Part shown: piece after piece, positions 33,761 through 43,454 of the stretch | Layout of the letters: every line of letters starts with the position of its first letter | Numbering within the stretch: position 1 is the stretch's first letter | Assembly (NCBI RefSeq): GCF_002209555.1 | Contig: NZ_NJIF01000014.1 | Span: 62,001 to 126,000, forward strand | Source: Achromobacter insolitus | GTDB lineage: Bacteria > Pseudomonadota > Gammaproteobacteria > Burkholderiales > Burkholderiaceae_B | DNA length: 64,000 bases | Reading direction: 5' to 3' | Program-made: the position numbers and the translations under genes | Notes under the pieces: model-generated | Told to the model about the DNA's origin: nothing | Databases searched by the model: none | What the model saw: the letters and a program-made list of their open reading frames with translations, nothing else

Positions 33761-36637
33761 TTATTTCCCGGCCAGCGCCGTCTCGCTTTCACGCGAACGC
33801 TCGTGCAGCAGCTTTTGCTGGATGTCCGCAAAGCGCGACCACTGGCGTTGCCACTCCGAAGGCTGCGACACGCGCGTGACCTGCACGGCCGTCACCTTGT
33901 ACTCGGGGCAATTGGTGGCCCAGTCGGAGCTGTCGGTAGTGACGACGTTGGCGCCGGACTCGGGGAAATGGAAGGTTGTGTATACCACGCCCGGCTGCAC
34001 CCTGTCGGTCAGCGTGGCCCGCAGCACGGTCTCGCCGGCGCGGCTCTGGATGCCGACCCAGTCGCCTTCCTTCACGCCGCGGTCCTCGGCGTCCTGTGGA
34101 TGCAGTTCAAGTACGTCCTCGCCATGCCACATGACGTTGGGCGTGCGCCGGGTCTGCGCGCCCACGTTGTATTGCGACAGGATGCGGCCCGTGGTCAGCA
34201 GCAGCGGGAAACGGCGCGTGCTGCGTTCGTCCGTGGGCACGTACTTGGTGATCATGAACTTGCCCTTGCCGCGCACGAACTCGTCGATGTGCATGATGGG
34301 GGTGCCGTCTGGCGCTTCGTCGTTGCAGGGCCATTGCAGGCTGCCCAGCTTGTCCAGTTTTTCGTAGGTGACGCCGGCGAACGTCGGGGTCAGGCGCGCG
34401 ATCTCGGCCATGATCTCGCTGGGATGCTTGTAGTCCATGGGATAGCCCAGCGCATTGGACAGTGCCACGGTCACTTCCCAGTCGGACTTGCCGTTCTTGG
34501 GCTCCATCACCTTGCGCACGCGCGAGATGCGGCGTTCGGCGTTGGTGAAGGTGCCGTCCTTTTCCAGGAACGAAGAACCGGGCAGGAAGACGTGCGCGTA
34601 CTTTGCCGTCTCGTTCAGGAACAGGTCCTGCACCACGATGCACTCCATGGCGGCCAGCGATGCGGCCACGTGCTGGGTGTTGGGATCCGACTGGACGATG
34701 TCTTCGCCCTGGCAGTACAGCCCCTTGAACGAGCCGCCCAGGGCGGCCTCGAACATGTTGGGGATGCGCAGGCCCGGTTCGGGTTGCAGGGTGACGCCCC
34801 AGTCCTGTTCGAACTGCGCGCGCACCGCGTTGTCGGAAATGTGGCGGTACCCCGGCAGCTCGTGCGGGAAGGAACCCATGTCGCAGGAACCCTGCACATT
34901 GTTCTGGCCCCGCAGCGGATTCACGCCCACGCCTTCGCGGCCGACGTTGCCGGTGGCCATGGCGAGGTTGGCGATGGCCATTACGGTGGTGGAGCCCTGG
35001 CTGTGCTCGGTCACGCCCAGGCCGTAGTAGATGGAGCCGTTGCCGCCCGTGGCGTACAGGCGCGCAGCGCCGCGCACGGCCTGGGCCGGCACGCCGGTGA
35101 TTTCCTCCATGGCTTCCGGGGAGTTCTCCGGCAGCGATACGAAATCGCGCCATTCATTGAAGGCGCGGGTTTCGCAGCGCTCGGCCACGAAGTCCTCGGC
35201 AATCAGGCCCTCGGTGGCGATGACGTGCGCCATCGAAGACAGCAGCGCTGTGTTGGTGCCGGGACGCACTTGCAGGTGGAAGTCGGCCTTGATGTGCGGC
35301 GAACTCACCAGCTCGATGCGGCGGGGGTCGATCACGATCAGGCGAGCGCCCTCGCGCAGCCGGCGCTTCAACCGGGAAGCGAACACGGGGTGCCCGCTGC
35401 TCGGGTTGGCGCCCATCACGATCACCACGTCGGTGTGCATGACGGAATCGAAGGTCTGCGTTCCGGCGGATTCGCCCAGCGTCTGCTTCAGGCCATAGCC
35501 GGTGGGCGAATGGCAGACGCGCGCGCAGGTGTCGACGTTGTTGGTGCCGAATGCCGCGCGCACCAGCTTTTGCACCAGCCAGGTTTCTTCGTTGGTGCAG
35601 CGCGACGACGTGATGCCGCCGACCGCATCGCGGCCGTATTGGGCCTGGATGCGGCGGAATTCGGAGGCCGCATAGTTGATCGCCTCGTCCCAGGACACTT
35701 CCTGCCAGGAATCGGTGATGTGCTTGCGGATCATGGGCTTGGTCACGCGTTCCTTGTGCGTCGCGTAACCCCAGGCGAAGCGGCCTTTGACGCAGGAATG
35801 GCCGCGGTTGGCTTGCCCGTCCTTCCAGGGCACCATGCGCACCACTTCCTGCCCCTTCATCTCGGCCTTGAAGCCGCAGCCCACGCCGCAGTAGGCGCAG
35901 GTGGTCACGACCGAGTGTTCGGCCTGGCCCATCATGATGACGGTCTTTTCCTGCAGGGTGGAGGTCGGACAGGCCTGCACGCAGGCGCCGCAGGACACGC
36001 ATTCGCTGTCCAGGAAGGGCTGGTCCTGCCCCGGCGATACCCGCGACTCGAAGCCCTTGCCGGAGATCGTCAGGGCGAAGGTGCCTTGGGTTTCCTCGCA
36101 CGCGCGCACGCAGCGGTTGCAGACGATGCACTTCGACGCGTCATAGGTGAAGTACGGATTGGACTCGTCCTTTTCGCTCTTCAGGTGATTGGCGCCGTCA
36201 TAGCCGTAACGCACGTTGCGCAGCCCCACCACGCCGGCCATGTCCTGCAGTTCGCAGTCGCCGTTGGCCGGGCAGGTCAGGCAGTCCAGCGGGTGGTCGG
36301 AAATGTACAGTTCCATGACGCCGCGCCGCAGGTCGTGCAGCTTGGGCGTTTCGGTATGGACCACCATGCCGTTTTCGGCGGGCGTGGTGCACGAGGCAGG
36401 GTAGCCGCGGCGGCCTTCGATCTGCACCAGGCACAGCCGGCAGGAGCCGAAGGGCTCCAGGCTGTCGGTGGCGCACAGCTTGGGAATATTGATGCCGGCC
36501 TCGGCGGCCGCGCGCATCAGCGAGGTGCCTTCGGGCACCGTGATTTCCTGGCCGTCTATGGTCAGGGTGACGGTTGCGGCGGACTCGCGCGCCGGCGTGC
36601 CCATGTCGCGATCGCGCTTGATGACGGTTTCTAGCAT
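33761..36637 (-). CDS. fdsA: NAD-dependent formate dehydrogenase alpha subunit FdsA
   Basis: 958 residues. In order: a [2Fe-2S] domain (C55, C66, C69, C83), a His/Cys [4Fe-4S] site ('HPLDCLTCPANGDC' at 115-128), two ferredoxin [4Fe-4S] motifs ('CIVCNRCVRAC' at 170-180 and 'CVSCGACVQAC' at 213-223), a further 'CAYCGVGC' at 247-254, then the molybdopterin domains. The metal-coordinating residue is cysteine, C375 in 'CARVCHSPTG', not selenocysteine. It oxidises formate to CO2 on bis-MGD and passes electrons to FdsB. Confidence 0.97.
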   Translation of the reverse strand: MLETVIKRDRDMGTPARESAATVTLTIDGQEITVPEGTSLMRAAAEAGINIPKLCATDSLEPFGSCRLCLVQIEGRRGYPASCTTPAENGMVVHTETPKLHDLRRGVMELYISDHPLDCLTCPANGDCELQDMAGVVGLRNVRYGYDGANHLKSEKDESNPYFTYDASKCIVCNRCVRACEETQGTFALTISGKGFESRVSPGQDQPFLDSECVSCGACVQACPTSTLQEKTVIMMGQAEHSVVTTCAYCGVGCGFKAEMKGQEVVRMVPWKDGQANRGHSCVKGRFAWGYATHKERVTKPMIRKHITDSWQEVSWDEAINYAASEFRRIQAQYGRDAVGGITSSRCTNEETWLVQKLVRAAFGTNNVDTCARVCHSPTGYGLKQTLGESAGTQTFDSVMHTDVVIVMGANPSSGHPVFASRLKRRLREGARLIVIDPRRIELVSSPHIKADFHLQVRPGTNTALLSSMAHVIATEGLIAEDFVAERCETRAFNEWRDFVSLPENSPEAMEEITGVPAQAVRGAARLYATGGNGSIYYGLGVTEHSQGSTTVMAIANLAMATGNVGREGVGVNPLRGQNNVQGSCDMGSFPHELPGYRHISDNAVRAQFEQDWGVTLQPEPGLRIPNMFEAALGGSFKGLYCQGEDIVQSDPNTQHVAASLAAMECIVVQDLFLNETAKYAHVFLPGSSFLEKDGTFTNAERRISRVRKVMEPKNGKSDWEVTVALSNALGYPMDYKHPSEIMAEIARLTPTFAGVTYEKLDKLGSLQWPCNDEAPDGTPIMHIDEFVRGKGKFMITKYVPTDERSTRRFPLLLTTGRILSQYNVGAQTRRTPNVMWHGEDVLELHPQDAEDRGVKEGDWVGIQSRAGETVLRATLTDRVQPGVVYTTFHFPESGANVVTTDSSDWATNCPEYKVTAVQVTRVSQPSEWQRQWSRFADIQQKLLHERSRESETALAGK

Positions 36638-36650
36638 GACGGTCTCGGGT

Positions 36651-38222
36651 TCAAGCCGCGTGCGCGGCAGAATGGGAGGACTCGATGCCGAAGTCCTGCG
36701 GAAAGTGGTTCAGCGCCGACAGCACGGGATAGGGCGCCATGCCGCCCAGGGCGCACAGCGAGCCGCCCAGCATCGTGTCGCACAGGTCGCGCAGCAGGTG
36801 CACCTGCTGTTCGCGGCCGGGGCCGCCCGCGACGATCTTGTCTATGGTTTCCACGCCGCGCGTGGAGCCGATTCGGCAAGGCGTGCATTTGCCACAGGAT
36901 TCGACCGCGCAGAACTCCATCGCGTAGCGCGCCATGCGCGCCATGTCGACGGTGTCGTCGAACGCCACCAGCCCGCCATGGCCCACCATGGCCGATATCT
37001 GGATGTATGCCTCGTAGTCCAGTGGCACGTCCCATTGCGATTCGGGCAGGTAGGCGCCCAGCGGGCCGCCCACCTGCACCGCGCGCAGCGGCCGGCCGGA
37101 GGCGCTGCCGCCCCCAAAACCGTACAGCAGGTCGCGCAGGCTCAGGCCGAAGGCCTTCTCGACCAGTCCGCCATGCTTCAGGTTGCCGGCCAGCTGGAAC
37201 GGCAGCGTGCCGTGCGAGCGGCCCACGCCGTAGTCCCGGTAATAGGCCGCGCCCTTGGCCAGGATGATAGGCACGGTAGCCAGCGAAATCACGTTGTTGA
37301 TCACGGTGGGCTTGCTGAACAGGCCCGAGATCGCGGGCAGGGGTGGTTTGGCGCGGACCACGCCGCGCTTGCCCTCGATGCTTTCCAGCAGGGACGTTTC
37401 CTCGCCACAGATATAGGCGCCCGCGCCCTTGCGCACTTCGAGGTCGAAGCGGCGGCCGCTGCCGTGCACGTCCTTGCCCAGCCATCCCACGCTGCGCGCC
37501 CGCGTGATCGCGGCCTCCAGCGTAGCTATGGCCTGTGGGTACTCGGAACGCACGTAGATGTAGCCGTAGGTCGCGCCCACCGCCAGGCCGGCGATGGTCA
37601 TGCCCTCGATCAGCACATAAGGGTCGCCTTCCATCAGCAGGCGATCGGCGAAGGTGCCGGAATCGCCTTCGTCCGCGTTGCAGACGATGTACTTCTGGTC
37701 GCCGGGGGTGCCGGCCACTGTCTTCCATTTGATGCCGGTCGGGAATGCCGCGCCGCCGCGGCCGCGCAGGCCCGAGGCGACCATTTCGTCGATGATCTGC
37801 CCTGGCTCCATGGCCAGCGCGCGTTGCAGCCCCTGCAAGCCGCCGTGCGCGGCATAGTCCTGCAAGGACAGCGGATCGGTCACGCCGACCCGTGCGAAGG
37901 TCAGGCGTTCCTGATGCTTCAGGTAGGGGATTTCTTCGGTCAGGCCCAGGCGCAACGGATGCTCGCCGCCGCTCTGCCAGCCGGCGTCGAACAGCGCGTC
38001 CACGTCTTCGGGCTGCACGGGTCCATAGGCAATGCGGCCCTGCGGCGTAACGACTTCGACCATGGGCTCCAGCCACAGCAGGCCGCGAGATCCGTTGCGC
38101 ACGATCTGCACGGACAGCCCGCGGGCGTCGGCTGCGCGCTCGATGTCGCGAGCGACCGTATCCGCATCCATGGCCAGCGCCGCGGCGTCGCGCGGCACGT
38201 AGATGACGATAGGGAGGCTCAT
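36651..38222 (-). CDS. fdsB: NAD-dependent formate dehydrogenase beta subunit FdsB
   Basis: 523 residues from the ATG at 38220-38222, overlapping the fdsG stop by 4 bp. An N-terminal thioredoxin-like part is followed by the NuoF-type domain: FMN/NADH site 'GLRGRGGAAFPTGIKWK', 'CNADEGDSGTFADR', 'GAGAYICGEETSLLESIEG', and the [4Fe-4S] motif 'ESCGKCTPCRIGSTRG' near residue 440. It moves electrons from FdsA to NAD. Confidence 0.96.
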   Translation of the reverse strand: MSLPIVIYVPRDAAALAMDADTVARDIERAADARGLSVQIVRNGSRGLLWLEPMVEVVTPQGRIAYGPVQPEDVDALFDAGWQSGGEHPLRLGLTEEIPYLKHQERLTFARVGVTDPLSLQDYAAHGGLQGLQRALAMEPGQIIDEMVASGLRGRGGAAFPTGIKWKTVAGTPGDQKYIVCNADEGDSGTFADRLLMEGDPYVLIEGMTIAGLAVGATYGYIYVRSEYPQAIATLEAAITRARSVGWLGKDVHGSGRRFDLEVRKGAGAYICGEETSLLESIEGKRGVVRAKPPLPAISGLFSKPTVINNVISLATVPIILAKGAAYYRDYGVGRSHGTLPFQLAGNLKHGGLVEKAFGLSLRDLLYGFGGGSASGRPLRAVQVGGPLGAYLPESQWDVPLDYEAYIQISAMVGHGGLVAFDDTVDMARMARYAMEFCAVESCGKCTPCRIGSTRGVETIDKIVAGGPGREQQVHLLRDLCDTMLGGSLCALGGMAPYPVLSALNHFPQDFGIESSHSAAHAA

Positions 38223-38776
38223 GCCTTGGCCTCCAGGGTGCGGGCAATCAGGCGGTCCAGTTTTTGCGGCGTAACGCGGGCGTGGGGGCGGCCGTCGATC
38301 ATCACCGCCGGCGACTGCGCGCACAGGCCCAGGCAGTACACCGGTTCCAGCGAAAAGTCGCCGTTCTTGCTGCTGGCGTGGAAGTCGCAGCCCAGTGCGC
38401 TGCGGGCATGGGCGGCCAGATGTTCGCCGCCCATGGCCTGGCAGGCTTCGGCGCGGCAGACCTCCAGGGTGTGGCGCGCCGCGGGTTCGCTGCGGAAATG
38501 GGGATAGAAGGTGATGACGCCGTGGACCTCGGCGCGGGACAGGTTCAGGGCCTCGGCGATGGTCTGCACCGCCGGGGCCGGAATACAGCCCAGTTCATCC
38601 TGGACCGCGTGCAGCACCGGCAGCAGCGGGCCGGGCTGGTCCTTCAGCCGGGCGAGTATGCGGGCCGTGGCCGCGATGGCCGGGGTGTGGGACGCCTGGG
38701 CCGCGTCCAGGGCCATCTGGCCGCCGCGCGCGCCGCCGCTGGACGCCAGATCGGATGTTGCCTCGCGCTGGTGCAC
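38219..38776 (-). CDS. fdsG: NAD-dependent formate dehydrogenase gamma subunit FdsG
   Basis: 185 residues from a GTG start (38774-38776), chosen because AGGAGGAGA stands 7 bases upstream. It is a NuoE-like thioredoxin-fold [2Fe-2S] protein with cysteines in 'CRAEACQAMG' and 'CLGLCAQSP', and 'GVITFYPHFRSEPA'. It is first in fdsGBACD and completes the diaphorase part with FdsB. Its promoter region faces fdsR. Confidence 0.95.
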   Translation of the reverse strand: MHQREATSDLASSGGARGGQMALDAAQASHTPAIAATARILARLKDQPGPLLPVLHAVQDELGCIPAPAVQTIAEALNLSRAEVHGVITFYPHFRSEPAARHTLEVCRAEACQAMGGEHLAAHARSALGCDFHASSKNGDFSLEPVYCLGLCAQSPAVMIDGRPHARVTPQKLDRLIARTLEAKA

Positions 38777-38822
38777 GTCGGTCTCCTCCTGTGTTGCTGT
38801 TGTGGCGGGTGGGAGCTTGCTG

Positions 38823-38848
38823 TTTATATGTTTTAAAAAACATATAAA
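38823..38848. promoter_or_regulatory. Perfect 26-bp palindrome between fdsG and fdsR
   Basis: TTTATATGTTTT, two A's and the exact complement form an unbroken 26-bp palindrome 33 bases upstream of the fdsG ribosome site. It is too AT-rich to be a terminator and sits in the fds promoter. It may be an operator or a site of local melting. Confidence 0.6.
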
Positions 38849-38862
38849 AATCCCTCAAACCG

Positions 38863-38883
38863 CGTTATTTGTGTACTCTAACG
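38863..38883. promoter_or_regulatory. ModE-like CGTTA-N11-TAACG site, probable FdsR operator
   Basis: The arms CGTTA (38863-38867) and TAACG (38879-38883) match the ends of the ModE operator (CGTTATAT...ATAACG). They lie 30 bases before fdsR, whose helix-turn-helix resembles that of ModE. Control of both fdsR and fdsGBACD from here is likely. Confidence 0.6.
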
Positions 38884-38913
38884 GGGTAATGCACCCTCTT
38901 CAATAAGAAATAA

Positions 38914-39993
38914 ATGACATATAAGTTCCGTATCGGCCTGCGGCCGCAATGGACTCTGGGCGGAGATGACGACCCGGCGCCCGTCCCGCTGCAGGACATG
39001 CTCGCCCTGCTGTCCGCGATCGACGCCACGGGCAACATCGCGGGCGCTTGCCGCGCCTGCGGACTGTCGTACCGGCATGCCTGGGGGGTGCTGCGCCGTT
39101 TCGAGGCCATCTTCGGTACCCAGCTGCTCATCACCAATCGGCGCCAGGGCACGCAGCTGACCCCTTTCGCCCAGCGTTTGCTGTGGGCCAACCGCCGCAT
39201 CGAGGCGCGCCTGATGCCCACGCTGGACAGCATGGCCTCGGAATTGCAGGAAGAACTGGAGCGCCTGTTGCCCGAAAGCGGCCCGCACCTGCGCTTGCAC
39301 GCCAGCCACGGTTTCGCCGTGGAATCGCTGATGCAGCATATGGGCAACCGCAAGCCCGGCCTGGAATTGCGTTACCGCACCGCCATCGAGGCGCTGGCCT
39401 CGCTGGAGCGGCGCGAATGCGATCTGGCGGGCTTTCAGGTGCCGCTGGGCGATTTCGAAGCGCCCATCATGGAGCGCTACGCCCAATGGCTGCACGCCGA
39501 CGAGTACATGCTCATCCACCTGGCCGTGCGTAATGCTGGCCTGTTCGTGACCGCGGGCAATCCCAAGCAGATCAGCGGCATGGCGGACCTGGCGCGGCCC
39601 GACGTGCGCTTCGTCAACCGCCAGATCGGCTCCAGCACCCGCTATCTGGTGGGCCTGATGCTGCAGCGGGCGGGAGTCTCCATCAGCGAGGTCCAGGGGT
39701 ACGAAACCAACGAATTCACGCACATGGCCATTGCCGCGCATATCGCCAGCGGCATGGCCGACACGGGCATGGGGGTGGAGACGGCCGCCTCCCGCTTCGG
39801 CCTGGATTTCATCCCGCTCGTGCGCGAGCGCTACTTCTTCGCCATCCGCAAGTCCTCCCTGGAGACGCCAGCCATGCGCGACCTGCTCTCCATCATGCGC
39901 AGTCCGGACTACGTTGGCTACGTCAGCCAGCTGGCGGGCTACGACACCCGGGACACGGGCCGGCTGCAGACGCTGGAAGAGGCCTTTTCATGA
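38914..39993 (+). CDS. fdsR: FdsR-type regulator: ModE-like HTH plus substrate-binding domain
   Basis: 359 residues. The N-terminal HTH (about 27-75) reads '[20 protein letters not shown]' then '[17 protein letters not shown]', close to the ModE pattern. The rest (about 95-345) is a periplasmic-binding-protein-like effector domain ('[15 protein letters not shown]', '[18 protein letters not shown]', '[20 protein letters not shown]'). It faces fdsGBACD, as fdsR does in Cupriavidus necator, and should respond to formate or molybdenum status. Its stop overlaps moaA by 4 bp. Confidence 0.88.
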   Translation: MTYKFRIGLRPQWTLGGDDDPAPVPLQDMLALLSAIDATGNIAGACRACGLSYRHAWGVLRRFEAIFGTQLLITNRRQGTQLTPFAQRLLWANRRIEARLMPTLDSMASELQEELERLLPESGPHLRLHASHGFAVESLMQHMGNRKPGLELRYRTAIEALASLERRECDLAGFQVPLGDFEAPIMERYAQWLHADEYMLIHLAVRNAGLFVTAGNPKQISGMADLARPDVRFVNRQIGSSTRYLVGLMLQRAGVSISEVQGYETNEFTHMAIAAHIASGMADTGMGVETAASRFGLDFIPLVRERYFFAIRKSSLETPAMRDLLSIMRSPDYVGYVSQLAGYDTRDTGRLQTLEEAFS

Positions 39994-41132
39994 GCACGGA
40001 ACGCGATGCGCCGGGATATGATGTCCCCATGAGCAAAGTGATCTTTCTTGCCGATCGCCGCGGCGGTCCTCTGGCGCCCGTCGCGCCCGGCGAGTTGCCG
40101 CCGCATGGGCAGCCCGCGCGGGACCAGCGCGCGCGGCCGCTGCGCGACCTCCGGATCTCGGTCACGGACCGCTGCAATTTCCGCTGCACGTACTGCATGC
40201 CGCGTGAAGTCTTCGACAGCAGCTACACCTTCATGCCGCATTCCGCGCTGCTCTCGTTCGAGGAAATCAGCCGTCTGGCGGGCATTTTCACGCAGCTTGG
40301 CGTGGAGAAGATCCGCCTGACCGGCGGCGAACCCCTGCTGCGCAAACATATCGAGAACCTCGTGGGCTTGCTGGCCGAGCTGCGCACGCCCGCCGGGGCT
40401 CCGCTGGACCTGACCCTGACCACCAATGGCAGCATGCTGGCGCGCAAGGCCGCCGCGCTCAAGACCGCGGGACTCACCCGGGTCACCGTCAGCCTGGATG
40501 CGCTGGATCCTGCCATGTTCCAGGGTATGAGCGACAGCGGCTTCACGCCGGACGACGTGCTGCGCGGCGTTGACGCCGCGGCCGAGGCCGGACTGGCGCC
40601 GGTCAAGGTCAACATGGTGGTGCGGCGCGGCCTGAACGACGGTCAGATCCTGCCCATGGCGGAACGCTTTCGGCATTCCGGGCACATCCTGCGTTTCATC
40701 GAATACATGGACGTGGGCAATACCAACGGCTGGAATCTCGCCGAAGTCGTGCCCAGCCAGGAAGTCCTGGACCGCATCGGCGCGGCGTATCCGCTGGAGC
40801 CTGTCGCCAGTGGCGAGATGGGGCGCGTGGCCGAGCGCTGGCGCTACCTGGACGGCGGCGGCGAGATCGGCGTCATTTCCAGCGTCACGCACGCCTTTTG
40901 CGGCGGCTGTACGCGCGCGCGCCTGTCGCCGGAAGGCAAGCTCTTCCTGTGCCTGTTCGCGCATGACGGCTATGATCTGCGCGCGCCGTTGCGCGACGGC
41001 GCCAGCGATGCCGAGCTGGCCGCCATCATTGCGGGCATCTGGGCCGGACGCAGCGATAACTATTCGGAACTGCGCGGCCGCAACATGGCCGATCCAGCGC
41101 GCAAGATCGAGATGAGCTACATCGGTGGCTGA
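39990..41132 (+). CDS. moaA: GTP 3',8-cyclase MoaA
   Basis: 380 residues from the ATG overlapping the fdsR stop (a second ATG at 40029 is possible). Radical-SAM cluster '[12 protein letters not shown]' (about 61-72), '[14 protein letters not shown]', C-terminal second cluster '[18 protein letters not shown]'. The usual terminal double glycine is 'YIGG'. It makes the first molybdopterin precursor with MoaC. Its link to fdsR suggests cofactor supply is tuned with formate dehydrogenase. Confidence 0.96.
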   Translation: MSTERDAPGYDVPMSKVIFLADRRGGPLAPVAPGELPPHGQPARDQRARPLRDLRISVTDRCNFRCTYCMPREVFDSSYTFMPHSALLSFEEISRLAGIFTQLGVEKIRLTGGEPLLRKHIENLVGLLAELRTPAGAPLDLTLTTNGSMLARKAAALKTAGLTRVTVSLDALDPAMFQGMSDSGFTPDDVLRGVDAAAEAGLAPVKVNMVVRRGLNDGQILPMAERFRHSGHILRFIEYMDVGNTNGWNLAEVVPSQEVLDRIGAAYPLEPVASGEMGRVAERWRYLDGGGEIGVISSVTHAFCGGCTRARLSPEGKLFLCLFAHDGYDLRAPLRDGASDAELAAIIAGIWAGRSDNYSELRGRNMADPARKIEMSYIGG

Positions 41133-41739
41133 AACGCCCGTCCGCACCGGAATCGCCGGCCTGATCCTGGCCGGCGGCGAGGGCACGCGCATGAACCGGC
41201 AAGACAAGGGCCTCGTAGTCTTGCGGGGCGAGCCCATGGTGGCGCATGTCGCGCGCCGTTTGGCGCCGCAGGTCTCGCGCCTGATCATCAGCGCCAACCG
41301 CCACGAGGACCGCTATGCCGCCTACGGCGAGGTGGTGCGGGACGGTGAAGCGGATCTTGGCGCCTGGCAAGGGCCGCTGCTGGGTATCGCCGCGGGCCTG
41401 GCGGCGGCGCGGCAAGACGCGTGGCTGGTGGTGGTCCCTTGCGACACGCCGTTCCTGCCCCCGGATCTGGCGGGGCGCCTGGTCGGCGCGGCCGAATCCG
41501 CGGCAGCACCCATGGCTTATGCGGCCGCGGGCGGACAGCGTCATTCGGCCTGCATGGCCTTGCGCACGTCGCTATTGCCCGACCTGCTGGAGTACCTGCG
41601 GGCCGGGGACCGCAAGGTGGGGCTGTGGCAGGCGAGGGCGGGCGCCGTCGAAGCCCGCTTCGACGACGCGCCCGATGCCTTCATGAACGTCAATACGCCC
41701 GAGGAACTGGCGGCGGCGGAACGCTACGCCAGCCAGTGA
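41125..41739 (+). CDS. mobA: Molybdenum cofactor guanylyltransferase MobA
   Basis: 204 residues from a GTG start that overlaps moaA by 8 bp. The nucleotidyltransferase loop is '[20 protein letters not shown]' and the metal site is '[14 protein letters not shown]'. It adds GMP to form MGD, the dinucleotide form needed by FdsA. It ends 16 bp inside the convergent moeA gene. Confidence 0.95.
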   Translation: MAETPVRTGIAGLILAGGEGTRMNRQDKGLVVLRGEPMVAHVARRLAPQVSRLIISANRHEDRYAAYGEVVRDGEADLGAWQGPLLGIAAGLAAARQDAWLVVVPCDTPFLPPDLAGRLVGAAESAAAPMAYAAAGGQRHSACMALRTSLLPDLLEYLRAGDRKVGLWQARAGAVEARFDDAPDAFMNVNTPEELAAAERYASQ

Positions 41740-42929
41740 CGCAGGTCGTAGTAGGCGACCCGGTCCTTGTCCTGTACCCGCGTGTCGGCCGGCAGGCGGG
41801 CCAGTCCCGTCGCCCAGGGCAACGAGCTGATGACGCCGGAACCCTGGTGACCATAGGGCACCAGTTCGGCGCTGCCGTCGTCGGCCAGGCGGCGCTGCAC
41901 GCGCAGGAATTCCTCGCGGCTGTCCTGGCGCGGATGCTCGGTGCGCAGGGGCAGCTGGCTGATCGGCGGGAACAGCGCGTCGCGGCCCTGCATGCGGCGT
42001 ATCAGCGGCGTCACCAGCAGCGTGTACACGGCGTAGGCCGATACGGGGTTGCCGGGCAGGCCGACCACCGGCTTACCGTCGATCTGCGCCAGCGCTACCG
42101 GCTTGCCCGGCTTCATGCGCACTTTCCAGAGCGACAGTTCGCCGCCCAGCGCGGCTAGCGCGGGTTTGACCAGATCGCGTTCGCCCACCGATACCCCGCC
42201 CACGCTCAGCACCAGGTCGCAGTCGGCCAGCAGCGTCTTGAAGGCCGCCAGCAGGTCGGCCTCGGTATCGCGGGCGTGCAGCACATGCACGGGCAGGGCG
42301 CCCATGCCGCGCGCCAGCGCAGCCAGCATGGGGCCATTGGAGTTGTAGATCTGTTCGGCCGCGCGCGGTTGGCCGGGCAGCACCAGCTCGTCGCCGGTGG
42401 TCAGGATGCCCACTCGCAACTGGCCGAAGACCTGCACGCGGGCCAGTCCTTGCGAGGCCATCAACGCCACGTGCGCCGCTTCCAGCACCGTGCCGGCGGC
42501 CAGCAGCGGGGCACCCGCCAGCGTGTCTTCGCCGCGGCGGCGGATATGCTGGCCGGGCGCGGGGGGGCGCGAGATTTCCACTTGCCCGTCGGCTTCGACG
42601 GTGTCCTCTTGCATGACGACCGTGTCCGCGCCTTCCGGGATGAGGCTGCCGGTGAAGAGTCTGATGGCGTGGCCGGGCTTGAGCGGCTCCGGCATTTCGC
42701 CGGCATAGCAGCGTTGCTGGATGGGCAGGCGCACGCCAGCGCCCCAGTCGGCTACGCGCAGGGCATAGCCATCCATGGCGCTGTTGTCGGCGGGCGGGAT
42801 GTCCACGGTGGCGGTGAGATCGGCGGCCAGCACGCGGCCGGCGGCATCGGCCAGGCTCACCTCTTCGCTGCGTTGCAGCGGACCCGCGGCATTGGCCAGC
42901 AGGGTCTGGGCTTGATCAAAATCCAGCAT
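41724..42929 (-). CDS. moeA: Molybdopterin molybdenumtransferase MoeA
   Basis: 401 residues with 'DIPPADNSAMDGYALRV', 'IPEGADTVVMQEDT', 'GILTTGDELV', 'DLVLSVGGVSVGERDLV' and 'VVGLPGNPVSAYAVY', all diagnostic. It inserts molybdate into adenylated molybdopterin. It is the last gene of the moaC-D-E-B-moeA run and overlaps mobA tail to tail. Confidence 0.96.
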   Translation of the reverse strand: MLDFDQAQTLLANAAGPLQRSEEVSLADAAGRVLAADLTATVDIPPADNSAMDGYALRVADWGAGVRLPIQQRCYAGEMPEPLKPGHAIRLFTGSLIPEGADTVVMQEDTVEADGQVEISRPPAPGQHIRRRGEDTLAGAPLLAAGTVLEAAHVALMASQGLARVQVFGQLRVGILTTGDELVLPGQPRAAEQIYNSNGPMLAALARGMGALPVHVLHARDTEADLLAAFKTLLADCDLVLSVGGVSVGERDLVKPALAALGGELSLWKVRMKPGKPVALAQIDGKPVVGLPGNPVSAYAVYTLLVTPLIRRMQGRDALFPPISQLPLRTEHPRQDSREEFLRVQRRLADDGSAELVPYGHQGSGVISSLPWATGLARLPADTRVQDKDRVAYYDLRHWLA

Positions 42930-42932
42930 GGG

Positions 42933-43454
42933 TCAGTTGTCTTCTTCGCGTTGCTTGTATTGGGTGGCGAAATTGCAGGGGCGATGGCTGCTGTCCAGTT
43001 GTTCGCGGATGATCTGCGACCAGGCCGTTTCGCAGGCGTTGTTGGAACCGGGCAGGCAGAAGATCAGCGTCTGGTTGGCCGAGCCGGCAAAGGCGCGGGA
43101 CTGGATGGTGGAACTGCCGATTTCGGTATAGGAGATCTGGCGGAACAGTTCGCCAAAGCCCGGAATTTCGCGGTCCAGCAGCGGCACGATGGCCTCGGGC
43201 GTATGGTCGCGATGCGAGAAGCCCGTGCCGCCCGTGGTCAGGATCACCTGCACCTCGGGGTCGGCGATCCAGTCGCTGATGACGCGGCGGATCTGGTAGA
43301 CGTCGTCTTTGACGATGTCGCGGCGCACGCATTGATGGCCGGCATGGGCCAGGCTATGGGCCAGCAGGTTGCCCGAGGTGTCGTCGCCCGCGCTGCGGGT
43401 GTCGCTGACCGTCAGTACGGCGCAGGCCAGCGAAACAAGGCTTTCGTCGCTCAT
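42933..43454 (-). CDS. moaB: Molybdenum cofactor biosynthesis protein MoaB
   Basis: 173 residues with the molybdopterin-binding motif '[19 protein letters not shown]' and '[18 protein letters not shown]'. MoaB/MogA-type proteins adenylate molybdopterin before MoeA acts. It overlaps moaE by 4 bp and stands 3 bp before moeA, so the three are translationally coupled. Confidence 0.94.
   Translation of the reverse strand: MSDESLVSLACAVLTVSDTRSAGDDTSGNLLAHSLAHAGHQCVRRDIVKDDVYQIRRVISDWIADPEVQVILTTGGTGFSHRDHTPEAIVPLLDREIPGFGELFRQISYTEIGSSTIQSRAFAGSANQTLIFCLPGSNNACETAWSQIIREQLDSSHRPCNFATQYKQREEDN

Noticed and set aside
33803..36634. A 943-residue frame antisense to fdsA
   Set aside because: FdsA has every expected cluster motif; the antisense frame has none and is His/Val/Gly-rich shadow coding.
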